A stretch of 10,467 nt of DNA, taken from Chlamydomonas sphaeroides (taxonomy: Eukaryota > Chlorophyta > Chlorophyceae > Chlamydomonadales > Chlamydomonadaceae). Shown in pieces: positions 1 through 7,435 of this stretch. Made by a program: the position numbers and the translations under genes. Position 1 is the first letter of the stretch. Each line of letters starts with the position of its first letter. The notes below the pieces were generated by a model, which was given only the letters and a program-made list of their open reading frames with translations, was not told where the DNA came from and did not search any database. The DNA lies in contig BDDC01002779.1 of the NCBI GenBank assembly GCA_001662425.1, positions 1 to 10,467 of the forward strand, given 5' to 3'.

Positions 1-537
1 GCGCCCCCTGCGGACCCATTAGTGCCTCCAGGCGGCGGCGACTCCCTCCAGCCAGCCTCACCAGGGACCGTGTGGGCCTCACCGGCTTCACCGCAGCCAT
101 CGGCTCCGCCGTTATTACCCTTGACTAGCCTGCCAACTGCAGAGCCAGCAGCAGCAGCCTCGTTTCTTCCAGAGCGCAGCCAGCCGTCGCCAATGCCACC
201 GGCGCCGCCTAATCCTAACAGCCAGCCACCTCCCAAAGCTCCCCGACCCCCACGTCCACCCTTCCTGCTCCCACCTCTGGGCCTCCCGTCGACTTTCATT
301 CTGCCGTCGTCCGGTGATACGTCTGCCACCGCACTGATTCTTACGCTGAGCCAAGAAGTGCTGGTCCCCCTAGAGGTCGCTTTCAACGCCGAGGCGGTGG
401 CTGCGCTCTTCCCAAGCACAACTTCCATCAGAGTGATTGCCCGCGTTCTTGGCATTCCGGTCAGCGTCAGCATGCCCATTGCGATATCAGCCGTGTTGGT
501 GACGCGCACGGGCGAGATGATGACAACGACGGTGCAG
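1..537 (+). CDS. Exon a of the membrane protein gene: proline-rich stalk and start of the folded ectodomain
   Basis: The frame is open from base 1 and is rich in Pro, Ser and Ala up to about base 290, with PP and SP pairs typical of algal HRGP spacers but less regular than the stalk of the gene at 7676. From about base 291 the composition changes to alternating hydrophobic residues (ALILTLSQEV, VLGIPVSVSMPIAI, AVLVTRTGEM), which suggests beta-strands with a short helix. The exon ends at ACGGTGCAG before the donor GTGCGTGG at 538. Reading on would add a chain of unlike composition, which supports the splice site. The true 5' boundary of this exon is outside the window. Confidence 0.65.
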
Positions 538-3500
538 GTGCGTGGATGTATGGGGCCAAGCATACATATTCTTGCAAGCAAGCAATGGCTGGGGTTGGGC
601 CAAGACAGAGCCGCCATGGATGGGGCCCCTTCATGCAGTGCGTGTGTGAGTCTTGTTGGGCGACTGCTATTGCGTACGTGCTCATTCCCTCGCTCAACCA
701 AGAGTTTATGCTGAAGGGCCCGAGCCTTGCTTGGGTCAGGGAAGCAATGACGACTGCCCGGTGCCCCGCCTGTGCCGTCACCCCGCCAGGCCGCCTGCTC
801 CGAGCCGTTCCTGGGGTATCGTCCAGGCGGAGCTCACGGCTCGCGCCAATATCGGCGAAGGCATTGTGTCGGACGTCACGTGTGACGGCGACACAGGCAC
901 TCTAAGCGGCGGCAGCCGGCGGCGTCGCACTGCAGAGGCTGCGCGGCCGGCCGCAGTCGCTGGTGCCGCTGCCGTGCAGCTCTCGCCGCAGGTGGCGCCG
1001 GCCAGCGCCCGACGTCGCCGCTCACAGTCGCTGGCTGATGGTTGGGCCTTGGACGGGTTGGGCGCAATGGAGGGCTGCGACCCGGGCGGCGGCAACGACA
1101 CCTCGTCAACCACGCGTTTAATTGTCACCCTTCGGCTGCCGCCCGACAGCGGTCCACAGGCAAGCAGCGTGCGTGGGCCTTGCTGGTCGGCATGCCGCCG
1201 TGCATGCGCACACGCTCGCATGCGCGCACCTCCTGTTCTGGTTGCCGTGGCACGGTTGGGCAACAGCAGAGCAAGGCGCACGCCACCCACCGGCCTCGAT
1301 AATACGTGCACCTCTGCCGCCCGCCCCCACCGGCGTACGTACGCAGGACGCCACCGGATACAAGCAGCGCATCCGCGCAGCCATCGATCAGTGGTCCTTG
1401 GAGCAGCAGGCGGCAGCGGCGCCCTCTGGTGGCAACGGGCTCATCTTCTGCGGCCCTAGCTCGGACGACGGCATCGTCGAGTACCTGCAGGTAAGCAAGC
1501 GTGTGCGGTGGAACGGTCCATCCGTTGATCGTCCTGCATTTGGGAGCACGATGCTCGACAGCTAGCTGGTGCGCGCGGCAGCTGCCGCAGCCGTCCCTGC
1601 ATGCGGCTTCCGTACGCGAGGCAGCCGCGAGCAGGGTTCGGTCCATGCATCCCAAGCCAGCGGCCGAGCGTAGCCGGCAGCAGGTGCATTGCAACCATGC
1701 ATGGCCGCTGCGATCTATCTGCACGCGAGCACGCGCCCTCCTGTCCGCGCCCCTGCCTCGCAGGTGGCCAGCACCCGCAGCATCCCGCTCAGTGCCGAGG
1801 GCGCTGCGTCGCTGCAGGTAGCGTAGCTGTGCAATCGACATCCTAAGTGACGCACGCTAGCTACAGCCGCCGCTGCGTGTGCCTGTCGCCGCTGTATGTT
1901 AATCAGCCTCACCTTGCAGCGGCCAGCGGTTCTTTCTGTTAATTAACTTCATTGACTGTCACCCACATGCCCGCCACCCTCAAAAACGCCGGCCCGTGTC
2001 ATGCGATGCTGTCCCATGCGCATGCTCTGCTGGTACCACTCATGCGCGTTACTTGTTGACGCCCCCAGCGTGAACTGGACCTATGCATGTGTTGGGGCCC
2101 ATGCACGTGTTCCGGGGCCCATGGATGGGTTTGCTGTCATCCCGCTGCCCTAGCGACGTTAACCTGCTGCAGTGTCCAATCTCATAGGCTTCGTGCGCCA
2201 TCATCGTACGTCGCCCCAACACTGTTTGCTGGCCGCCCTGCCGGTCCTGGCCCTTGCTATACTGCCTCCTTCTCAACAGAGTGTGTGCGGTAAGGACGCG
2301 CTGGTGCCAACCGCTGCGCTTGGTGGCGAGGGCAGCAGGGTATCCTGCAGGATAAGCAGCGCGCTGGACGTCGAGGAGACACCGGTGTCTCAGCCCAGGG
2401 CGGCCGGCCAGCCCGCGCAGGGCGGTGGCAGGCCCTCCTGGCTCATACCGCTCATCATTGCGGCGGCGAGTGCGGGCGGAGTGATGTGCGTGCTGTGCAT
2501 CGCCTTGCTGGGGCTCCTGGCGCTGAGGCGACGCAAGCGCAAGCGGGAGCAGGAGGATGACGAGCAGGGGGTGAGCTTTCGTCTGGCGGGCACTGGCGTG
2601 TTCATACGTGGGGACGGGGGCCGTTCCTACGGCTGGCTGGCTGTAGGTGCGGCATCTACACCTGCGCCGCGTGTCCTTATGTATGCCCAGCGCTTGATAC
2701 GCTTGAACTCCCATCAATCGCCCCGCTCGTGCAGCAGGAGGATGGCACTTTCAGCGTGCAACACGCCGGCTCCAACCCAGCCCCGCTGATGACCGGGCCT
2801 GGGAGTGATGACGAGGTAGCCTGCAACCAGTTGGCCTCCGTCCTCATTGACGCAGCAGCCCCACCCAGTGGCGGCGGCCTCGACCCCAGCGGCGTGCACG
2901 TGTCGCTGCCGCCTAGCAGAACCGCCAGCCTCAACCACAGCCGGTCAATGTCACCTGCTGTGCCACCGTGGGTGTGGCCCCAGCTGTCGCCCTCGAGTAG
3001 GGGCCGCGTGCAGCCGCTCAGCAACCCGCAGCAGCAGTCGGCGGCAGCCAGCGGCGGCAGCAGCTCAGCACCTTCTATTCATGTGCTCGACCGCTGTCAC
3101 AGCAGGCAGGGTGGGAACTGGGTGGCTGACGTCGAAGGCGGACCTAGCAGCCCTCAGGCGGCGGCTGCGCTGCCTCAAGATGTTGCAGCAAGCAGCTCTG
3201 ATGCGCCGCAGCAGGGCAATGAGCACTGGGCTGATGCCTCGCCAGCAGCTGTCGAGGCCAACGTGCACAGCGCGACTGAGCCTCCTGCTGCTGACGGCTT
3301 TGCCAGTGGCGGCCCTTCAGACAACCTTGCTGGCGGCAGCAGTGTTGGCGGCGGCAGCACATCGCACAGCGGCCTTGTTGGCCTGCCACTCGGCCATGAT
3401 GCCGCCGGTAGCCCATCAGCACAGCCGCCGCCGGTGCCGCTGCCGCCATCCATGCGCGCCTCCAGGCGCTTCCGACACTATGCCGGCAGCGGCGGCAACG

Positions 3501-4531
3501 AAGCGGGTGACGACGGGCAGGGTGTAGACGGCGCCGGCCGCCGGATCCGGGCCGCGGTGTCACCTGTCATGCTGCCTGCCGTGGATGACCTTGTTGCGGA
3601 GGAGCCGCTGACGCCTCGCTCAAGGGCAGCTTCGCTAGCGGCGCTGTCGCCGCCCATCCCTGTGCTGCGCGGCGCGACCGCTGCGCGCCGAGTGCTGTCG
3701 GTGTCCGGCCGCACTGCGGGCCCTGCTGACCTGGCACCCCTGCACATCGCCCGCTCCAGCAGCGCCATGCTGGACGGAGACCCCCGCAGCTCCACGCTGT
3801 CAGGCGCCGTGGCCAGCCCACTGTCACGGGTCAGCCGCGCTGGCGGCGGCAGCTCTGCAGCCCTGCTGGCCGATCATCACCCAGAACTCCCCGGCTCCCC
3901 CACCGCCTCAACGTGCGCGGTGGCAGCGGTTCAGCTGGACGCTGCCGGCGTCCCTCTTGGCGCCACCGCCGCTTGGCAGCAGCCTCAGGATCCGGACCGG
4001 CGGGTTGTCCGTCGGTGGACTTCTCTGGCGCATATGCCAGCCCAGCGTCCGACGTCTGGCTCTGGGTTCCGCCTCGCACAGCAGGGGGTGCGCCCTAGCT
4101 CATACGCATCAGCCTTTGCAGCCGCGGCCGCGGCGGCCTCTGCAGCCGCCGTGGCGACAGCAGCCGAAAGCGATGCGGCCACCAGGTACGCCGGCGGTGA
4201 GGTTGGAGAATCCGCTGCTGGCCAAACGGCTGCCAGTGCCGCCAAGGCGGCGCCTACGCAAGAGCGACCCGCCGCTGCGCAACAGTGGCCGACGATGCCC
4301 CAAGCGGAGGTGTCCACGCGTCCTGTGTGGCCGTCCGGCGGCGCAGCAGCAGAGCGCCCCGAACGCGCAGCCAGCCCGCGAACGACTGCCTTTGCGGCAG
4401 CGGCAAGGGCTGCTGCGTTGGCGGCAGCTGCGGCGTCAGATGAGAGCGCCATCGCTGCCAGAGCCGCAGCCGCAGGAAGCCCCGTGATCGGCCCGCAGCC
4501 ACCGCAAGGTCGCTATGCGCGGCGGTGGTAG
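1..4531 (+). CDS. Type I single-pass membrane protein with proline-rich stalk and long cytoplasmic tail (5' partial, six visible exons)
   Basis: The joined exons are 1-537, 827-1168, 1347-1490, 1764-1817, 2280-2570 and 2735-4531, giving about 1054 residues. The reading frame is open at base 1, so the start is upstream. Every junction is phase 0, and none of the joins meets a stop. In order the protein has a Pro-rich stalk (residues 1 to about 97), a beta/alpha-looking ectodomain (about 98-359), a Cys-containing juxtamembrane segment (360-412), one hydrophobic helix (413-441), the basic stop-transfer RRRKRKR (442-448) and a Ser/Ala/Pro-rich tail. Basic residues directly after the helix put the C-terminus in the cytoplasm. 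It probably anchors in the plasma membrane with the stalk in the cell wall. I recognise no catalytic domain and no named family, so a receptor or adhesion role is inference. Exon joins are manual predictions; the last two exons are the surest. Confidence 0.72.
538..826 (+). other. Intron a/b of the membrane protein gene
   Basis: The 289-bp spacer runs from the donor GTGCGTGG to an acceptor ending GTCCAG, phase 0. Although frames stay open across parts of it, the flanking peptides (TTTVQ and AELTAR) join smoothly. I see no other element inside. Confidence 0.55.
827..1168 (+). CDS. Exon b of the membrane protein gene: ectodomain with an Arg-rich insert
   Basis: The acceptor is GTATCGTCCAG at 826, restoring phase 0 as ...TTTVQ joined to AELTARANIGEG. 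The exon starts and ends with strand-like segments (AELTARANIGEG; TTRLIVTLRLPPDSGPQ). Between them lies an Ala/Arg-rich stretch holding two RRRR tetrads, at 917-928 and 1010-1021. Two donors are possible: GC at 1160 (CAG before GCAAGC) or GT at 1169 (AGC before GTGCGT). Both are in frame and differ by Ala-Ser-Ser. I chose 1169 because it is a canonical GT. A further small intron inside the Arg-rich stretch cannot be excluded. Confidence 0.55.
1347..1490 (+). CDS. Exon c of the membrane protein gene: ectodomain
   Basis: The acceptor is ACGTACGCAG at 1346 and the donor is CAG before GTAAGCAAGC at 1491, a strong consensus. The 48 residues run from DATGYKQRIRAAIDQW to DDGIVEYLQ. The first half reads as an amphipathic helix (YKQRIRAAIDQWSLEQQ), and there is one cysteine near the end (LIFCG). 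Both ends are phase 0. Confidence 0.62.
1764..1817 (+). CDS. Exon d of the membrane protein gene: 18-codon micro-exon
   Basis: A short exon lies between the acceptor CCCTGCCTCGCAG (ends 1763) and the donor CAG before GTAGCGTA (1818). It encodes 18 residues (VASTRSIPLSAEGAASLQ) and is phase 0 on both sides, so exons c and e would also join in frame without it. It is too short to show by coding composition. Support comes from good splice sites and a clean frame. Confidence 0.5.
1818..2279 (+). other. Intron d/e of the membrane protein gene, with a small tandem duplication
   Basis: The 462-bp spacer runs from GTAGCGTA to CTCAACAG. All frames from exon d hit stops in it, for example the TAA in GTTAATTAA near 1938. 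At 2083-2120 two neighbouring copies of about 18-20 bp (ATGCATGTGTTGGGGCCC and ATGCACGTGTTCCGGGGC plus CC) form a degenerate tandem pair. Otherwise I see nothing in it. Confidence 0.55.
2280..2570 (+). CDS. Exon e of the membrane protein gene: juxtamembrane segment, transmembrane helix and stop-transfer
   Basis: The acceptor follows a pyrimidine-rich stretch (CTGCCTCCTTCTCAACAG) ending at 2279. The exon opens with SVCGKDALVP and has a second Cys (VSCRIS), which may pair with the first. A Gly/Pro/Gln-rich linker leads to a 29-residue hydrophobic helix at 2439-2525 (WLIPLII...LLGLLAL), then RRRKRKRE and an acidic EDDE stretch. The donor is GTGAGC at 2571, a textbook site, phase 0. The helix, cationic cluster and acidic cluster are typical of a type I membrane anchor. 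Confidence 0.75.
2735..4531 (+). CDS. Exon f (last) of the membrane protein gene: about 598-residue disordered cytoplasmic tail
   Basis: The acceptor is CTCGTGCAG ending at 2734. A CAG directly follows, giving a NAGNAG tandem acceptor that could drop one Gln. The exon is one long frame ending in ...GRYARRW and TAG (4529-4531). Composition is Ser, Ala, Pro and Gly with few hydrophobic residues, so it is probably disordered. Many SP/TP pairs (SRSMSP, PLTPRSRAAS, SPLSRVS) and basophilic sites (RRWTS at about 4010-4024) suggest phosphorylation. The least degenerate part is about 3560-3785, which contains VSPVMLPAVDDLVAEEP. Two alanine-rich blocks at about 4111-4165 and 4384-4470 are interrupted by Ser, Thr and Arg. 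Confidence 0.78.
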   Translation, partial: QEDGTFSVQHAGSNPAPLMTGPGSDDEVACNQLASVLIDAAAPPSGGGLDPSGVHVSLPPSRTASLNHSRSMSPAVPPWVWPQLSPSSRGRVQPLSNPQQQSAAASGGSSSAPSIHVLDRCHSRQGGNWVADVEGGPSSPQAAAALPQDVAASSSDAPQQGNEHWADASPAAVEANVHSATEPPAADGFASGGPSDNLAGGSSVGGGSTSHSGLVGLPLGHDAAGSPSAQPPPVPLPPSMRASRRFRHYAGSGGNEAGDDGQGVDGAGRRIRAAVSPVMLPAVDDLVAEEPLTPRSRAASLAALSPPIPVLRGATAARRVLSVSGRTAGPADLAPLHIARSSSAMLDGDPRSSTLSGAVASPLSRVSRAGGGSSAALLADHHPELPGSPTASTCAVAAVQLDAAGVPLGATAAWQQPQDPDRRVVRRWTSLAHMPAQRPTSGSGFRLAQQGVRPSSYASAFAAAAAAASAAAVATAAESDAATRYAGGEVGESAAGQTAASAAKAAPTQERPAAAQQWPTMPQAEVSTRPVWPSGGAAAERPERAASPRTTAFAAAARAAALAAAAASDESAIAARAAAAGSPVIGPQPPQGRYARRW

Positions 4532-4900
4532 TTTAGGTAGTTAGGCCAGCAGGTAGGGTGCATGCAGAGCACGCACCCCGGGCCCGTGGCCGCCGTTTCG
4601 TCAAGCAAGGGAGCACATTCGCTTGGTCGCGCGAGCGAGCGCGAGTTGCTTGTGGTGTGTCGCGACTGGACACCAGCGACGGTACCCACCGCGCGCCGGG
4701 TGGACCCATGGGTCGAGCCGGAGGGATGATATGAGGCTGACGCAGCCGCGGTCACTGCTAGGTTATGAATTTACGCGAGCTTACGCTGCGGAGAGACCCT
4801 GAGACACAGGCCTAGACGTACAGCCGCCGCGGATAGCTCAGACGAATGCAATAGTGGGCAGACACACATGACAGCCGCATAAGTACTGCAACGTACAGTC
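4532..4900 (+). other. Probable 3' UTR / intergenic sequence
   Basis: GC-rich non-coding sequence directly after the TAG of the membrane protein gene. The algal poly(A) signal TGTAA does not occur on the + strand between 4532 and about 5200, so the 3' end cannot be placed. No gene is visible on either strand. Confidence 0.4.
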
Positions 4901-4905
4901 GGCCG

Positions 4906-4925
4906 CTTCTTACATGCATAAGAAG
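4906..4925. repeat. Perfect 7-bp hairpin
   Basis: CTTCTTA, a 6-base spacer and TAAGAAG form a perfect inverted repeat at the edge of an AT-richer stretch about 375 bp after the upstream stop codon. It could be a 3' UTR hairpin, but the role is unknown. Confidence 0.5.
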
Positions 4926-5140
4926 GCATTTCGTGGCAACGGTGAATTTTTATGTGCCATGATAAACAATGTACGTATGTGATGAGATTGCATTTATGCG
5001 CCGCCGGCACTGAGAGCAGCAAGCACATTATAGAAATCGAGATGCTCGTCTTCTTGGATCAAAGAGCGGGTGACGAAGTGAACCGCGCATATTATGTACT
5101 GCGGATTTTGCATTTTGACATGTATGTGCGCATTGGTGCG
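4916..5140. other. AT-richer island, function unknown
   Basis: Base composition falls clearly below that of the surroundings (for example GAATTTTTATG, ATGATAAACAATG, GCATATTATGTACTG). A 64-codon + frame starting at ATG 4952 crosses it to a TGA at 5144-5146, but the opposite strand is open too. I do not call a gene. It may be 3' UTR sequence or a remnant of an insertion. Confidence 0.4.
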
Positions 5141-5230
5141 CGCTGACGTGCGCTGGCTGGGGGCCTGGGGCTGGCTAGTGCCGCGGTCAGTCAAAGGCTT
5201 CTAGCTAGGGCCCACCCCGCCCGCACACAG

Positions 5231-5256
5231 CAGCAGCTGCAGCTGTGCAGCTGCTG
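5231..5256. repeat. Perfect 11-bp hairpin
   Basis: CAGCAGCTGCA, the loop GCTG and TGCAGCTGCTG form a perfect inverted repeat with 11-bp arms. It overlaps a CAG/CTG-type microsatellite (CAGCAGCAGCTGCAGC), so the symmetry may come from replication slippage. Confidence 0.6.
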
Positions 5257-5547
5257 GCGCTCGCTTTATGCATGCGCGGGCGCTTAATGCGGGAGGCCGG
5301 TCGCTCGATGTTTGTAGGCAGGGCGGCGCTCCACGTCAGGGCAGCTCCCCTGTTCCACGTTTGGAGGCCGCTCAGCGGGTCTCCCCCGCCCGATGGGGGC
5401 CGCACGCAGCCGTCGTGTGTCGCAGCGCCAGCCCCCGCTACTGCTGCAGTAGGGTCCACACAGCCGTCCCCTAGCCGTCAGTCCACACATGCACTGCGCC
5501 GCGCCCGAGCGAGGTGCCTTGCCGCTCCCCAACAGCGCCAGGGCAGG
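5257..5547. other. Unassigned GC-rich intergenic sequence
   Basis: No gene is recognised. A short palindrome, CTACTGC-T-GCAGTAG, lies at about 5438-5452. Frames are open on both strands, as expected for GC-rich DNA, without any motif or composition that marks a protein. Confidence 0.3.
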
Positions 5548-5671
5548 CAGGGTGTCACACCCTGAGTGCGTGGCGTGGTCAGAGCGGCGGGTGGAGACCC
5601 GCTCAGCGGTGCTGCGATAGTCGCTGAGGCGTGCGGCGGTGTGACCCGTAGGCCTGTCGCGTTGCGACAGG
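5548..5671. repeat. Cluster of perfect inverted repeats able to form alternative folds
   Basis: Four simple hairpins lie within 124 bp: CAGGGTGT/ACACCCTG (5548-5564, 1-base loop), GCGGGT/ACCCGC (5587-5602, 4-base loop), CTCAGCG/CGCTGAG (5602-5628, 13-base loop) and CCTGTCGC/GCGACAGG (5653-5671, 3-base loop). An enclosing stem pairs 5550-5561 with 5638-5647 (GGTGTGACCC) with a 2-base bulge, and excludes the first hairpin. This could be the end of a non-autonomous mobile element or a structured RNA. I see no target-site duplication that would settle it. Confidence 0.55.
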
Positions 5672-6180
5672 GGCTGGGGGCGCACGGTTCGTAGAGCAGG
5701 GTTTTCGGGCTGAGAACCTAGCCCCCGCCCTGGCGCATTTTGTTGTGCTGTGTGTCGTTTGTCTGCGTGAGCAAGACCGGCAGACTGGCCAGCTGGCAGC
5801 CCCGCTGTGAGTGAAACGGAGGGTCCTGCAGGCTTCCCGCCGAGTGAGCGTTGCCCCGAACTGGTTGCTGCGAATAGAGCACTGCCCTGCGTATGCATAG
5901 GCGCAAGGGGCCAGGTAGCGCACGGTGACCCTGCGTCAGTCTGGGAAGAGGATTACGCCCAGCCGGGGATCTTCCTGCACGCCTGAGCGCCAAGACGTTC
6001 GTTGTGTACATGGAGACGTAGAGCATTTCAAGGACCAAGGTGGCGGCCCAGGTGTAGGGGCAGGCGGGTGGCGGCGCGGGCTAGGGCCCTGCGGCGCTGT
6101 TGCAGGTGTTGAAGGTGTGGGCTTGCTTGGATGGCAGACGTAGGGTGGCAGCGTGCGGCTGTCCACCATAGTATACGTAA
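5672..6180. other. Unassigned intergenic sequence, possibly repeat-derived
   Basis: No gene is recognised on either strand. The GC-rich sequence lacks the splice-joined coding logic seen in the flanking genes. Its closeness to the palindrome cluster makes repeat-derived DNA plausible, but no internal copy or terminal repeat is visible to confirm this. Confidence 0.3.
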
Positions 6181-6190
6181 AGCCTGAGTG

Positions 6191-6241
6191 CAGTGGGGTG
6201 CAGTGGGGTGCGGCAGATAGAGTGCTGTGCGGTGCTGTGCG
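6191..6241. repeat. Two adjacent 10-bp tandem duplications
   Basis: CAGTGGGGTG occurs twice in a row (6191-6210). Eleven bases later GTGCTGTGCG occurs twice in a row (6222-6241). These are simple slippage repeats in G/T-rich sequence. Confidence 0.7.
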
Positions 6242-7018
6242 GTGGCGTGATGGGTTGTGTGTACACATGTGATGCCACAAGTGATTGCCCGACAGCCGTC
6301 GAGGCACTTGATTATCATATAGCTGAACGTGCTTTTAGCCGTCCATACAGGCCGCCTGCTTACTGAGGCACGGATGTAGAGGGGATGATGGGACGGTCCT
6401 CTGAGGGGCAGCGATCAACAGCCCTTTGGCCGGACGCTCCCAAGGGAGATGCGAAGACGGCTGCCCAGCACAGCACCGGGAAATGCCCCTGGGACAGTGC
6501 GTACGTATGTGGCGTTACAACCGCCAAGTCAGCAAGCAGCAGGCCCGCTAGCCGAGGCGCGGGGGTGCGGCAGCCACAGCAGCAGGCGGGCGGAGCCTGG
6601 CGGAGACGCAGCAAGACTGGCAGCCAGACACAGTGGTATTATGTATTAGGCATAGGGGTACCCTGAAAGGGAGAGTGCAGAATGCCCGAGCCGGGACGGA
6701 GCACAGAAAGACTTGGCCGCTGTGCAAGGCGGCTACGGCATGCATGCGTACGTGGGAGCGCGGGCAGCTGCGTGCAAGGGATCTGATGGGGACTCCGGCC
6801 GGGCCTCAATCGCAGCGCAATCGACAGGAGGACCACGCCTCCCAGGATCAGCCAAAGCCACCCCAGTCCAGGACACCGACCAACCCAGTTCAGGGCGTGA
6901 CCAAGCGGCGCCTAGGGGGCTACAACTGCAGTGGTGGCGGCAAAAGCCAGTCATCACACCAACCCGCAGCACACTCGGCAGCTGCCTCGGGGCCCCGGGT
7001 CTCCTTGAACCAGCTGGC
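6242..7018. other. Unassigned intergenic sequence
   Basis: I see no gene. Frames at about 6385-6666 and 6633-7085 on the + strand are open but have no recognisable motif, start late and have irregular composition. They may be chance frames or decayed repeat sequence. Confidence 0.3.
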
Positions 7019-7110
7019 CTACACAGCCTGGCTCTACACAGCCCGGCTTACATACACAGCCTGGATTACACAGCCCGGCCTATAGCCCGGCATGCAGCCT
7101 GGCTTGCCCC
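7019..7110. repeat. Degenerate about 15-bp tandem repeat
   Basis: Units of the form TACACAGCCTGGCT repeat about four times and then decay (TATAGCCCGGCATGCAGCCTGG). The core alternates CCTGG and CCCGG, so the real period may be a dimer of about 33 bp. Units start near 7019, 7034, 7053 and 7067. Confidence 0.7.
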
Positions 7111-7179
7111 TGCCCCTCCCGCTTCTGCTCGACCTTTCCTTTTTGTCGCCACGCCACGCGGACAGCTACGCAGAAGCTT

Positions 7180-7350
7180 ACGATCGTCCGAAAGAATAAT
7201 ACATTTGCTTGGACAATTTATGGAGCGTGTTGTTGCGGACCGGGGCACCGGGCCTGTCGCATGCATGATTATTGGTGACGAGTATGACAATGGTTGGAAT
7301 AACTATTGTTTGCCAATACATAACCATACGCAGTATGATAATCTGCGCAT
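7180..7350. other. AT-richer island upstream of the secreted-protein gene
   Basis: The composition drops sharply (AAGAATAATACATTTG, GATTATTGGTGACG, AATGGTTGGAATAACTATTG). One + frame stays open through it to a TGA at 7433-7435 and reads with many Asn, Tyr and Ile codons, unlike the GC-rich codons of the genes here. It could be promoter-proximal DNA, an inserted fragment of other origin, or chance. I do not call a gene. Confidence 0.4.
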
Positions 7351-7435
7351 CCTAGCATTTGCGGCACGTACTTTGTCCACTGTGTACGGAACACCGTCAT
7401 GTCTGGAGCGACCGACTTGTCGCCACGCACAGTGA

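Noticed and set aside
2172..2279. Hydrophobic, signal-like peptide frame just before exon e (HCLLAALPVLALAILPPSQQ)
   Set aside because: It begins without an ATG, lies in the pyrimidine-rich 3' end of an intron, and exon e joins exon d cleanly at 2280.
2049..2717. 222-codon minus-strand open frame
   Set aside because: It is antisense to the transmembrane exon and its flanking introns, with no start context or motif.
5553..5562. LTR-like start TGTCACACCC
   Set aside because: No matching end with CA, no 4-6 bp target duplication, no primer-binding site and no second copy in the window.
5284..5898. 204-codon minus-strand open frame
   Set aside because: Irregular composition, no motif, overlaps the palindrome cluster, and long chance frames are common in GC-rich DNA.
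5548..5935. Possible hAT-type element with CAGGGT and ACCCTG ends
   Set aside because: Flanking 8-bp sequences do not match, and the terminal similarity is only about six bases.
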